Shown here: positions 6,983 to 17,300 of the stretch, piece after piece | Layout: every line of letters begins with the position of its first letter | Numbering within the stretch: the first letter of the stretch is position 1 | Virus record (IMG/VR): IMGVR_UViG_3300033153_002211 | Coordinates: 1-20,188 of that record | Source of the DNA: a virus | Length of the DNA stretch: 20,188 nucleotides | Direction: 5' to 3' (one strand) | The notes under the pieces: generated by a model | Seen by the model: only the letters and a program-made list of their open reading frames with translations | Database searches by the model: none | What the model was told of the DNA's origin: nothing | Position numbers and translations under genes: made by a program

Positions 6983-9493
6983 ATGCCACAAGACTATAAT
7001 CCACAAGCTCTCTCGGAGTTCAAACGAGCCAATTTAGACTCGAAGATCTTCGATAAACAAGCAGGTACGTCAGCTAAACTTGCCAGTATATTTGGTCCAA
7101 GTGAGGCTGATATTGCCCGTGATGCAGATATTGCTAATTTACGTCAATTGGCTCAACAAGAGCATGCTGCTACAGTACAACGTGAAGGTGAAGCGGTACT
7201 TTCTGATGAAGCAGTAGAAGGCCCAGTAGGCTTTGCTGCGAACCAAGCCTTAAATCTTACAAGTAAATTTGCTGATGTAGTAATTGGTCAAACCTCTCGT
7301 TTAGGTATCAACCTTGCAGATGCATTTGATGATGCAACTATTCCTACTGAAGATAAGCAACGTTATCAAACTATTCAAGATAAACGCGAAGCTGGTAATA
7401 TACTCAATAAGCAATTAAGTGAAATGGCTTCTAAACCTGCTGGTACGTATACTCCTGCACAGATTGATGAAGTACGTGCACAGTATGACTCTACCCAGTT
7501 AACTGAAGAAGAGGAATTATTCTCGGATCCAAATAAACAACGTACCTCGAAAGGTGAAGCTTCTTTCAAGAAATTAGAGAAAGCTAAAATTCGTGATCAA
7601 ATGCGTGAGATTATGACTCAGCCCTTTGCTCAGTTAGAAAAGTGGGTTAATAAAGGCAATAAAGATAAAGCCGTTGCCCGGGTCCGCGATGAAGTGGAAC
7701 GTGCTGCTATTGAATTTGATGACGATAACTATGGTGATGCTGTAGGTACTGTTTTTGGCGCCGTAAGTAACTTAGTTACTGATGATATAGACGCTGCAGG
7801 TGAGTTATTAATTGATTCCGCAGCCCATATGATTGCTTTAGCCAAGAATGCTCCAGTTGCCATTGCAACAATTGGCTCAGATATGTTGTCCTCATCTACG
7901 AAAGAGTTTGAGGAAGAACACAAACGTCCAGCAGAACCTAAAGAAATGGCCTATATGGCATTGCTAGTTTATGGTTCAGTTGGTTTAGATGCTATTGGTG
8001 CTAAAGTGTCCTTAGGAGCCTCAACAGGGTTCCATTCTATAGTAAATACCGCTAAGAAGCTTGATCTAAAGGTCCCTAAGAGCTTAGTAGATACAGCCAC
8101 CCAATTAGGTAAAGTAGTCCCTACAGCTCCCCTAAATGTAGCTAGGGCTGCAACAGTGGAAGGTGTGACTGAAGCAAGCCAGGAGGTACTAGAACAACAA
8201 GCTGTAACGCAAGATATCTCTAAAACTGATGTCAAACAAGCTTTAGTTGGTGGTGTTATTGGTGCTGCAATTGGTGGTGGTATGCGTGCTCCTTCTGAAG
8301 CTGTACAGGCTGCCGATTCTATCCGGAAGAATGCTAATAAAGCATCTACTGCTATTATAGAGAAGGCCAATAAAGCAGGTGTTGGTAAGACGGATGATAT
8401 TATTGCTGAATCTCTGGAGTCTGGAGATATTGAAACCGGTATAAACGAAATTAAGAATACTGATTTTAGCCTCATTCCTAAGGAACAACAGCATAAGTTA
8501 TTAGATGATTTTGAAGAATTGATTTCTCTGTATGAGAAGAATCTCGATGTAGATGGTCCAACCATATTAAAATATGAACAGGAATTAAACCATCTCTGGG
8601 CTATTGTTACTGATTCTAAAGCAGAATCTTCTGTAAATGAAGCTGTTGAGGAGTTACAAAAAGGCCCAAGTGAATCTGCCAACGAGACCTTAGCTTCACA
8701 TGTACGTAATAGTGCTACTATATCACCAGCTGATGTTAAGCGCAGCCTGGGTAGTAACTCATCATTCAAAGAGACGGCTACCCCAGAACAAATTAAAGTA
8801 GTTGAAGATCTCAATGACTTCAATGAAGCTGTAAGTACTGCTCGTAACATTGATAATGTTACAGATAATGTGCTTAAGGGGTCCAAAGATAGTAAATTTA
8901 TTGGTATCGAAACCCATATGAGCAATGCTAGACGCGCTATAAACAAGGGTGATACCAAGGGAGTGGCCACTGTACTCGCTAAATTAGACAATTTTCTACA
9001 AGGACAGAATAAGAAGTTGCAGAATAAAGGTAATACTCCTAAGTTCATACAACAAATACAGAATGAAGTTAACCTCATTGAGGCTACGATCCAACAGATT
9101 GAAACATTGTCAGGCGGAGTGAAGGCTGAGGCAAAACCAAAGGCGAAGCCGGAGGTTGCAGCCGATAAGCCGAAAGCAGCTGTAAAGAAGAGTGTACAAG
9201 TAAAAGACTTATTTGAATATAAAGATGGTAAACCTGTAGGGCGTGCAGCTAATATAGCTACTATATACGCACAGTACCGTAAAGGTAAGTCTAAGGAAGA
9301 AGTAGCTAAAGGGCGTGTAGAGTTTAATAAGATATTGGCTGAAATTAATGATATCCAGTATACTACACTCAGTAAGATTGATATCACCCGGGAAGCAGGG
9401 GATAAAGAAATTAAATTTAACGCAGCACAAGAATACGAAACTCTTACTAAACGTATGAGTGGGTTAGAAACCATATGGAAAGAATGTAAATAA
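6983..9493 (+). CDS. Large internal (ejection-type) virion protein, 836 aa
   Basis: A long helical, charged protein with apolar patches at about 272-300 (LLIDSAAHMIALAKNAPVA), 322-345 (MAYMALLVYGSVGLDAIGA) and 420-433 (ALVGGVIGAAIGGG). The last follows a segment TVEGVTEASQEVLEQQAV that I know from giant phage internal proteins, where EGxTExxQE precedes a glycine-rich, membrane-prone helix. A Lys/Ala/Pro linker (AKPKAKPEVAADKPKAAVKK) at about 715-738 separates a C-terminal domain. This composition suits a protein that threads through the tail and inserts into the host envelope. No enzyme motif is evident. The start has no strong RBS and lies 3 bases after the upstream stop, so it probably depends on coupling. 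The long open frame on the opposite strand is a shadow of this gene. Confidence 0.75.
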   Translation: MPQDYNPQALSEFKRANLDSKIFDKQAGTSAKLASIFGPSEADIARDADIANLRQLAQQEHAATVQREGEAVLSDEAVEGPVGFAANQALNLTSKFADVVIGQTSRLGINLADAFDDATIPTEDKQRYQTIQDKREAGNILNKQLSEMASKPAGTYTPAQIDEVRAQYDSTQLTEEEELFSDPNKQRTSKGEASFKKLEKAKIRDQMREIMTQPFAQLEKWVNKGNKDKAVARVRDEVERAAIEFDDDNYGDAVGTVFGAVSNLVTDDIDAAGELLIDSAAHMIALAKNAPVAIATIGSDMLSSSTKEFEEEHKRPAEPKEMAYMALLVYGSVGLDAIGAKVSLGASTGFHSIVNTAKKLDLKVPKSLVDTATQLGKVVPTAPLNVARAATVEGVTEASQEVLEQQAVTQDISKTDVKQALVGGVIGAAIGGGMRAPSEAVQAADSIRKNANKASTAIIEKANKAGVGKTDDIIAESLESGDIETGINEIKNTDFSLIPKEQQHKLLDDFEELISLYEKNLDVDGPTILKYEQELNHLWAIVTDSKAESSVNEAVEELQKGPSESANETLASHVRNSATISPADVKRSLGSNSSFKETATPEQIKVVEDLNDFNEAVSTARNIDNVTDNVLKGSKDSKFIGIETHMSNARRAINKGDTKGVATVLAKLDNFLQGQNKKLQNKGNTPKFIQQIQNEVNLIEATIQQIETLSGGVKAEAKPKAKPEVAADKPKAAVKKSVQVKDLFEYKDGKPVGRAANIATIYAQYRKGKSKEEVAKGRVEFNKILAEINDIQYTTLSKIDITREAGDKEIKFNAAQEYETLTKRMSGLETIWKECK

Positions 9494-9509
9494 TTAAGAG
9501 GATACACCC

Positions 9510-10814
9510 ATGAGTAATTATATTGGTGATTTCATAGAAGATTTCACAACACTAAGTTTTAAATTTTTAACTGTAAACATAGCAAATAATACTGCTAGTG
9601 TCCCTACTACTTTAGCTGGAACACCAGTAATAAGTGTATATAAAGAGGGTGATCTTGTTCAATCGGTAGCTGGTATAACTTTAACTGTTGATTTTGATGG
9701 AGTAACTGGGTTAAACCATGTGCTTATTGATTTATCTGCAGATGCATTTTATGTTGCTAATGCTAATTATGATGTAGTAATTACAACTGGTACTGTAGCT
9801 GGCGATTCTACGATAGGACGAGTTGTTGCAACCTTTAGTATTGAAAATCGTTCATTAGAAAAGGTAGTATCTATTGTTTCTAATATCGCCACTGGTGCGG
9901 CTGCTCCATCCGTACCCCCTGAATCTGCTTTAATAACTACAGGAACTGAAGTTAATACCTATGCATCTGCTATAAATCTAGATGGTGGTTATCATGAAGT
10001 TTCTGATGTTGCAGGAGCAATTGATTTCTACTATGAATTTGATATTGGTTCTAATCGATTGGCAGCAAGTGTTGCTATGAATGGTCGATTAGAAGGTAAA
10101 GATGATGTGATCGGAGTTTATGCCTGGAATTGGGTAACTACAGCCTGGAACCAAATAGGTTCTATGATTGGTATTTCTGCGGGTGGCGATGATGGTGTGG
10201 CTGTATTTACTGTTCAAACTGATCATACTGGTATTGGTGCTGATTTAGGTAAAGTGCGTATCCGTGGGTTGGCATCTGGTTTAACAGCCGCTACCTTCTT
10301 TATTGATCGAGCAGTTGTGCGTCATGCTACTAATCCTACAAGTCAACAAACTTTAGGCACAATAGATGATGTCTCAGCAACTCAATATGTTTTTGATACT
10401 GATTTAGTTCAAGCTACTGGTATATGGAATGATGCACAGATAACTTTCACAAGTGGTGCATTGGAGGGTGAAACTAAAATTATTGATACTTTCGTTGCCG
10501 GCGTTATTACTTTGGATGAGCCTTTAACTGGTGTTCCTGCAAATGGAGATACATTTGTTATTCGCCATGCACATACTCATACAATTACTCAAATTAGTCA
10601 GTCTGTTAGATCGGAAATGGATACCAATTCCACTAAGTTAATTGCTCTCCTTGCTAGTTTAGGTATTGTAGATGCTATTGTAGATGCTATTAAAGCTAAG
10701 ACAGATAACTTAACTTTCACTAAAGCTTTAGAATTGGATGCTAATATACAATCTATTAATGGGTCTACTGTTGTAGGTGATGGACAAGCTACCGGCTGGG
10801 AAGGGCAACCTTAA
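9510..10814 (+). CDS. Modular phage fibre/appendage protein, 434 aa
   Basis: Four modules can be read. Residues 1-115 carry the beta-rich segment GTPVISVYKEG, GITLTVDFDGVTGLNHV, YDVVITTGTVAGDS and ATFSIENR, an N-terminal domain that recurs in phage fibre and baseplate-attached proteins. Residues 145-275 look like a lectin- or galactose-binding-type jelly roll (YYEFDIGSNRLAASVAMNG, ending FFIDRAVVRHA). Residues 285-352 (IDDVSATQYVFDTDL to VPANGDTFVI) and the C terminus (VDAIKAKTDNLTFTKALELD, then INGSTVVGDGQATGW) are widely shared fibre-associated modules. The likely role is host-surface binding or linking fibre parts. AAGAGGA lies 7 bases before ATG. The stop overlaps the next ATG. Its place between internal proteins and the vRNAP differs from N4, whose appendage genes lie elsewhere. 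Confidence 0.8.
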   Translation: MSNYIGDFIEDFTTLSFKFLTVNIANNTASVPTTLAGTPVISVYKEGDLVQSVAGITLTVDFDGVTGLNHVLIDLSADAFYVANANYDVVITTGTVAGDSTIGRVVATFSIENRSLEKVVSIVSNIATGAAAPSVPPESALITTGTEVNTYASAINLDGGYHEVSDVAGAIDFYYEFDIGSNRLAASVAMNGRLEGKDDVIGVYAWNWVTTAWNQIGSMIGISAGGDDGVAVFTVQTDHTGIGADLGKVRIRGLASGLTAATFFIDRAVVRHATNPTSQQTLGTIDDVSATQYVFDTDLVQATGIWNDAQITFTSGALEGETKIIDTFVAGVITLDEPLTGVPANGDTFVIRHAHTHTITQISQSVRSEMDTNSTKLIALLASLGIVDAIVDAIKAKTDNLTFTKALELDANIQSINGSTVVGDGQATGWEGQP

Positions 10815-10963
10815 TGGCTATTGGCTATAATTGGAAAGAAGGATCCTGGGTTACTGCTAGTTGGGCTACTACTGCCTGGCGGGCAATATCCACATTTGCA
10901 GCTGGTTTGTTAACTAGAACTCATATAATTGCTGCTGAAGACCGAACACAAGGAGTCAAATAA
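10814..10963 (+). CDS. 49-aa tryptophan-periodic peptide in fibre cassette
   Basis: A small gene read directly from the sequence: start ATG 10814, stop TAA 10961-10963. It overlaps both neighbours by one base as TAATG, which is the best support that it is translated. The N-terminal half has tryptophans at residues 7, 12, 17 and 22 (GYNWKEGSWVTASWATTAW), an exact five-residue period. The rest is an Ala-rich hydrophobic stretch and a polar tail. I do not recognise a named family, but short Trp-repeat proteins of this style do occur beside phage fibre genes. A role in fibre assembly or attachment is inferred from the neighbours only. Confidence 0.75.
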   Translation: MAIGYNWKEGSWVTASWATTAWRAISTFAAGLLTRTHIIAAEDRTQGVK

Positions 10964-11313
10964 TGAGTATTTATACTAACGATCCAGTCAAAGATCCAAG
11001 TGATGTTCTGGATTATAAAACTGACTTTGCTAATACCTCTAATGGAGGCGATGTAGCAGATCATTTGCAATTAGGAGAGGTAATAACCTCTATAAATGTA
11101 GTTGCAAGTGATGGAATTAATGTACATGATGGCGTAACAGTGTATAATGGTGTTACAAGACCAGCACCTGCTAATACAGATAATAATACAGCAATACTTT
11201 TTTGGTTATCTGGTGGGAATCACCCAACTAATTACTTAGTTACTGTGACAATTACAACTAGTGCAGATCGCACAATTGAACGGTCAAGGTTAATTCAAGT
11301 ACGACAAAATTAA
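10963..11313 (+). CDS. Fibre-tail adaptor-like, Ig-like beta protein, 116 aa
   Basis: The start motif DPVKDPSDVLDYKTDFAN, the later GGDVADHLQLGEVITSINV, a central variable part, FWLSGGNHPTNYLVTVTITT and the end DRTIERSRLIQVRQN follow the layout of small phage proteins annotated as fibre-tail adaptors. These have a DPxxxLDYxxD start, a LxxGExIxS strand, WLSGG, then a T-x-x-GR-like strand before the final V-x-V-x strand. The fold is probably a single immunoglobulin-like beta sandwich. AAGGAG lies 7 bases before the ATG, and the ATG also overlaps the upstream stop. With the 434- and 49-residue proteins it forms a three-gene appendage cassette. The role of joining a fibre to the tail is inferred from family resemblance. 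Confidence 0.72.
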   Translation: MSIYTNDPVKDPSDVLDYKTDFANTSNGGDVADHLQLGEVITSINVVASDGINVHDGVTVYNGVTRPAPANTDNNTAILFWLSGGNHPTNYLVTVTITTSADRTIERSRLIQVRQN

Positions 11314-11323
11314 GGAAAGACAT

Positions 11324-14300
11324 ATGGGCAGTAAAACATGCATCTACGAGAATGCTTCAATATTAGGAAAGGTAGATGGTGCTGCCTTGGTCAAGTCTTT
11401 TGAGTTAGCCTTGGATAATGGGTTAACTGAGTCACAAGCATTTGTACAAGCTATGGCCGAGATGGCCCAACAAACTGAGTCCAGTCTGGAACAGTTACGC
11501 TCTGAACTTAATGTAAACTATGAAGTTAAGATCAAGGTACCTAAAGCTTCATTCTTATCAGAAGCACATTCATTTATCGATTCAGAAACCTCTGCAGGTA
11601 GTTTTGCGAAAGACCTATTAGCAGGTGGTATTGGTGTTAAGAAGCCTGGGTTCATTAAGAACACTTTGGCTACATTCTTACAAGCCAAAAGAAAATCCAA
11701 GAAAACCAGTATATTAGCCTCTTCATTTAACTTCTTCAGCCGTTATGCTGATGGTTACCGTGCGCCTGGATTACCTAAATTAAATGAAAAACAAGAAGCC
11801 GGCTTAAATCAGATTGCTGAATTTGCTAAAGAATTCCACACACGTGCTACTGAATTGAACTTCTTTGTGCAGGCCAAGAACTTATATCAAAACAACTTCG
11901 ATTCATCTGATGTTAAAGGTAAAGAGTCATTTGGTGATCCATCGGGTTACTTTACACAAGAAGATGCAGAAGGTAATAAGTTCCTTAGTGAGAACCTTAC
12001 CGGTGCTATGGTAGTCGCTGCTGTTAATTGGATTGGTACACAAGGTTCTAATACTTTATTTAATGATGAAGCCGCTATTGCAAGCATCCTTGGATTACAC
12101 CCCGGGGAAGAACTTCCAGCTGGAGCATTTGATCTCCAGTTAGTGGGGGATGTACGTACTGTACTTGCTGAGCAATTAGGCGCTGCTGTATTTACTCTTA
12201 CCGGTTTAGAAGGTAAGAAAGATATCGATGGTGACATGGTTGACCGTATGCAGCTTGCTTTAGGTGAGTCGGTGATTGGTATTCTTGTTGATATGGGCCA
12301 TATAGAACAAACAGCTATATCCTCTGAAGTGATGGGTAGTTTAACTGATGGTTCTGTTCAAGTAGAAACCGGTGCTGCTACCAATTTTGTTAAGATCAGT
12401 AGTGAATTAAATGCGAAGGGTTACCCGGAACCTTCCCAGAAGTCTGCATCTCTTATTGATACAGTAAGATATAGTGATAAAGTAATCACAACACTGTTTG
12501 ATATTGAGTCATACCAGAAGGACGTGTCCTTCGAGCCTATAATTACTGTAGCTACTAAAGTAAAGAACACTACTCAGACTGTAGCCAAGAAACAACAAAG
12601 TGCACTTAAGAAAATGCAAGATGTTGAGCAGGGTATGCTTACTAATGAATTACAACTATTCACCGCCTTAGGTGAAGAAACAGTTATGGAATTACTTGGT
12701 ATAGTTGAAGATATTAAAGCTCTACCTATTACTAAGCGTAAGAAACAATTAGGTAAGAACTTAGCTATTGAACGTGAAGTTAAGAATGTTGCTAAATTTG
12801 TAGAGAGCATGCCAGCTCCGGATGCAAGTTTTTATTATGTCCACGAAGTGTGGAAGAATTTACGTATGGGTCTGTCCAGTTCATTAATGAATCCCCAGGC
12901 CAGTAAAGTACACCGGTTTCTGACTGGGGCTAAATCTTGGAAAACAACTGTTAAGCCAGGTGATACTAACACTCTTAATTATTTTAAAGTAGCAGTGGCC
13001 CAAGCATTTGGTAAAGATATTGACAAGCAAACTATAGACGAATCAGTTGCTCAATTTTATGAGTTATATGCTAATGTAGCTATACAGAAAGCTTTGAACC
13101 ATATTGAAAAACTACAGTCTGGTAAAGAATTAACTGTGACTGGTAAAGAAGCCATTACAGATGCAATGCAGTTGTTCAATGAAGAAGGTAAAGCAACTAT
13201 TAAACCAGATGCACGTATTCATGCCATGGCTGGTTTAGTTGCCTTGAATGCATATGATAAAGCTGTTCAAACGGCTCCCTTTGGTCAAGAGATCGGAGAA
13301 GCATTTGATAATACATTGGCTCTCGAGACTGACGGTATCACCAACGGTGTTGCAATTGGTTTACTTCAATCTATGTTAGAAGAAAATTCAGCAGAGATGT
13401 TGGAGTCCATGGGTTTATATACAGATAATAAGACTACTGATTTTGGTGCTTGGATCGATGGTGTTACTAATATTGATTCATATCAGCGCTTATCAATAAC
13501 CTGGGCGGAGATCTTTAATAATGATACTGAGCTTGATGAAAAAGATAAGAAGTTTATTAGATCGGTTACTGGTCAGTTAACAGAAATTGTTGATGGTAGA
13601 CATACTGCTACTTCAACTGGCCGTAAGTTAGCTAAATTACCTCTTATGACAAGTAATTACGGTGCTACTATTAAGAAGATTGTCGATCTATTTGGTGATG
13701 ACGCCGTCGAGCGTTTATATGATCGTATGTATGATGCAGAGAGCCAATCAGATTTGAATATTATTTTCCAAGAATTAAGCACGCATAATGGTGCATCCAT
13801 TGCAGCTCCGGATATTAAAGAACTCAATGAGTATACTTTACCAGCCCCTGTAATTAAGAAATTTAAGAAGGGTATCGCCAGTACTATGGGTGTTGCTTTA
13901 GAAATGGCTATTAGTCAACAGTTTAAGGGCTTTAGTGAGTATCGTAATGCATTGAATGCCTCATTCAAGATTATGTTCACAGTATTTAAAACTAAATATG
14001 ATGAAGCAGTTACTGCTGCAGAGAAAGAAAAAGGCACCTCATTAACTGAAGTAGAGAAAGAAGCTTTAATTGAGGACCTCCGTCAGTACATGCCTGCTAT
14101 TAAAACGGCAATCTCGAGTAAGGAATCTGATAAATTAGTTATTATGAAGACCACTAAGTCACGTAACTACGATAATAATAATCATTCCGTACAAGTTAAG
14201 TTCTCACGTCCATTAGAAAATACTGAGACCCTTAAAGGTAAGAAGTCGAGCTCTATGAAAGGTACTATTGCTAAGCGCGATTATACTGATGGTGGAGTTG

Positions 14301-17300
14301 CGGGTGGTGTGTTATCAACACAAGCGATTGATGCAAGTATTATGGTTCACATTATGGAGAACTTTGAGTCTCTAAATGTACATGATGCTACAATTTCTGG
14401 TTTAGATACAGTTGTTGATGCAACTCAGGAATACTCTAAAGAGTTCTTAGAGTTAAATGAACGCTACAGTGTATTAGAAGCAACAGTTGAAGCACTTCAT
14501 GATGTACTTAAGGCTTCTGCCGGTACAGTCAACTTAGATGCTGTATTAGAAGATACTACCTTAGCAACGTTCTTAACAGAGTTAGAAGCAACAGCTAAAA
14601 AGGTTAAGACTGCACGTGATGAGTACTTCCCTACGGTTACAGCAAGCTCTCAAGCTGCATTAGATGGGGCGGGTTGGGTAATTGCGAAAGAACAAAGTAA
14701 AGAAGAGATTATTGAAGATCTTAAAGACTATGAGTTATCTCATGTAGATCAAGCTATTAAAGATATGCTACGCCCATTAGGCTCACAAAGTGCTGCATTT
14801 GATTTCGATTCATTCCAGGCTGCTTATGAAGTTAACCTAACAGCTGATAATACTGTAAGTACTTTTGAGAATTTACAATCAAGCTTTGAAGGTGATGTTA
14901 AAGATTCAGATGAACATGTAGAACATCTACGTGGTGTTATAAGTGGAATTGTTAATAAGGTAATTAGTGAAGCGGATGCTGCACCGGTAGCGTTGGGAAT
15001 CAACGTGAGGGGTACTGAGGTTTTAGGTCAGATTTCGGATGGAGTTATTCAGATTCAAGCTGGACGCTCTAAATCTGTAGAGAACACTTCTCAACTGTCT
15101 ACACAAGAAGTATTTGTACACGAACTAACTCATCATATTACTGATTTCGCATTACAAACAGATTTCTTCTATCGTACTCAGATTGAGAAACTTCGTGCAC
15201 AAGTTAAGAAACATATGACTGTTGAAGATTTTATGCCAGATCATGTTGCAATATCTGTAACAGAGGACTATAAAGCTGCTAAGAAGCGCTATGATTACAT
15301 ATTCTCTGGTAAAGATTCATTACAAGAGTTTGTAGCATTTGCTATGACTAATGCTCAACTACGTAAGAAGTTAGCCGCGATTCCGGCTGCGCCTACACGC
15401 GACTTAACTTCTGGTTCTTTATGGGACCGATTGAAAGAGTTATGGAATTCTATTTTAGACTTCGTACAAGGTAAGATATATGGTACCAGCGATGTTATGG
15501 CTGATGAAGCTTTAGATTTACTGGTTGGTAAGTTAGTGGACACTAACAGTCGTTACCATGAATCAATTCGATCCAAATTAGGTATTGTTGGTCAGATGGA
15601 TATTAAAACCATTGCTGCTCTAAATAAATTTATTTGGGCTCCTATGAAGAATTACCATCTCCAGCAACGGGCCAAGAAGAAACTTACCCCGGTAGGCAGA
15701 GTAACCAAGACATTAACAGGTGTTCCTTATGTGCTTAATAGTAAAGTGGATAAGTCAAACATCTTACACGCACTTAAGCAGGTCTTAAACCTACTTCATA
15801 TTACTGAGCGCGGTTTCTTAATTAAGTTGGCTCGAGAGATACAAGGTATAACTGCAGATAACTCTAAGTGGCACCAATTACTCCGTCTTAGTAAGATGTA
15901 CGTCGATCAAGAGCGTAGACACGTAGCTGAGCTAATAAGTAGAGAAGTATTGAATTCATTTAAAGCAGGTAAGCTTACTGACGCAGAGGCCGACTCTATC
16001 AACCAAGCGTTGTTAATGACAGATCTAGCTGTACTTCAAGGTAAGTACGACTTAAGTCAGCTGACTAAGCTATTAAGAAATGAAACATTCCGTAACTCTG
16101 AAATGACTAAGATTCAAAAGCAATTGGATGCCTTCAATGTTAACGGCAAAGGTAATGGTAATTACTATATTCGCCAAGCTTTAAACCTGGGTGAGATTAT
16201 GGCAACCGGGATATCTTCAGAAGATAATCCTATGTTGAATGCGTTTAATATTGTAGAGATGCGTAACCTAACAAAAACAACAACTGGTGACCTTGCATTG
16301 GCAGAGGAGCTTGTAGACCAATTGGCTTCACTTAGTGCATTACAACACACAGATCAAGAAATCAATGTGCGGGCTGCTGGTGTCGTTTCACGTGAGTATA
16401 AGGGTGACCCAAAGGCAAACGGGATCCAGTTCACTTTAGAAACTGCTGAGAACTTTAAGAAAGAGTCTTTAGAAAAACTCTTCCATGGTAATAAGTCACA
16501 AACTATAAAAGGGTATACAACTGAAATAACGAATCCTAATATTGAGATGCGTATTGGTGAAGATAATGCAGCAACTATTGCAGAAATGAAGTCTCTTGGG
16601 TTTAGAAAAGAGACCGGCCTTGGAAAGGACGACAAAGACGGAAACAGAAAGCCGATGGCTCTATATGTCACGAAGTCAGCTGCTCAGAATACTTACTTGA
16701 AAGCAACAGTATCTTTGACTAACCAAATTGCTAAAGGCACAGACATTATGGAAGCCCTGAGGGTAACTGGTAGCCGGACATCTAATGTAGAACGTATTGC
16801 TGCTATGCATACACTGGCCAAAGGTAAAGCTTCTTCTGTAGAAGAACAGTTTAATTCTCCTAAACGTAAAACCAAGAAAGTTAATAATAACATTTTGGTT
16901 CCAGTTGTAGATGAAGCCGGTAATATTACTTCTTACCGCTATATGATGACTGAAGCTACTAAGAGCAGTATCTTAGAAAAGAGCAACAAATTTGACATTA
17001 TCCTGGGCCGCATGCAAGCGAGTATTCATGACAAGGTGAAATCAGCTGAAGTAAATAAAGAAGTTATCAATTTGGCTCATAAAGAATTTAAAGATGCTAA
17101 AAGCCTAAGAGGTTTCGTTAAGATTGGGCCTAAAGTTGCTGATCCCCGTTACCGTGAAATCTATTCTATGATGCCTAAAGATATGAAGCGAGAAATGGAA
17201 GCTGTATGGGGTGATGATACGATCCAGGTTAAAGAAGAACTTATTGATTTAATATTTGGGTACCGTAAGTTATCAATTGCTGATATCACATTACCTCTTA

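Noticed and set aside
7969-9507. Long (512-codon) open frame on the minus strand
   Set aside because: It lies wholly opposite the 836-residue gene, is dominated by Ser, Leu and Ala as expected from the complement of its codons, and shows no recognisable domain. It is treated as a shadow of the real gene.
12216-12242. DIDGD sequence at about residue 300 of the giant protein, resembling the DxDGD metal site of two-barrel RNA polymerases
   Set aside because: The protein already has a complete, correctly ordered single-subunit polymerase motif set further on, and the context around DIDGD lacks other two-barrel signatures. Chance match.
12517-12532. Perfect inverted repeat GAAGGAC-GT-GTCCTTC
   Set aside because: It lies inside the vRNAP coding sequence, has a 2-base loop unlike the 3-base loop of N4 vRNAP promoters, and has no downstream T tract or start signal.
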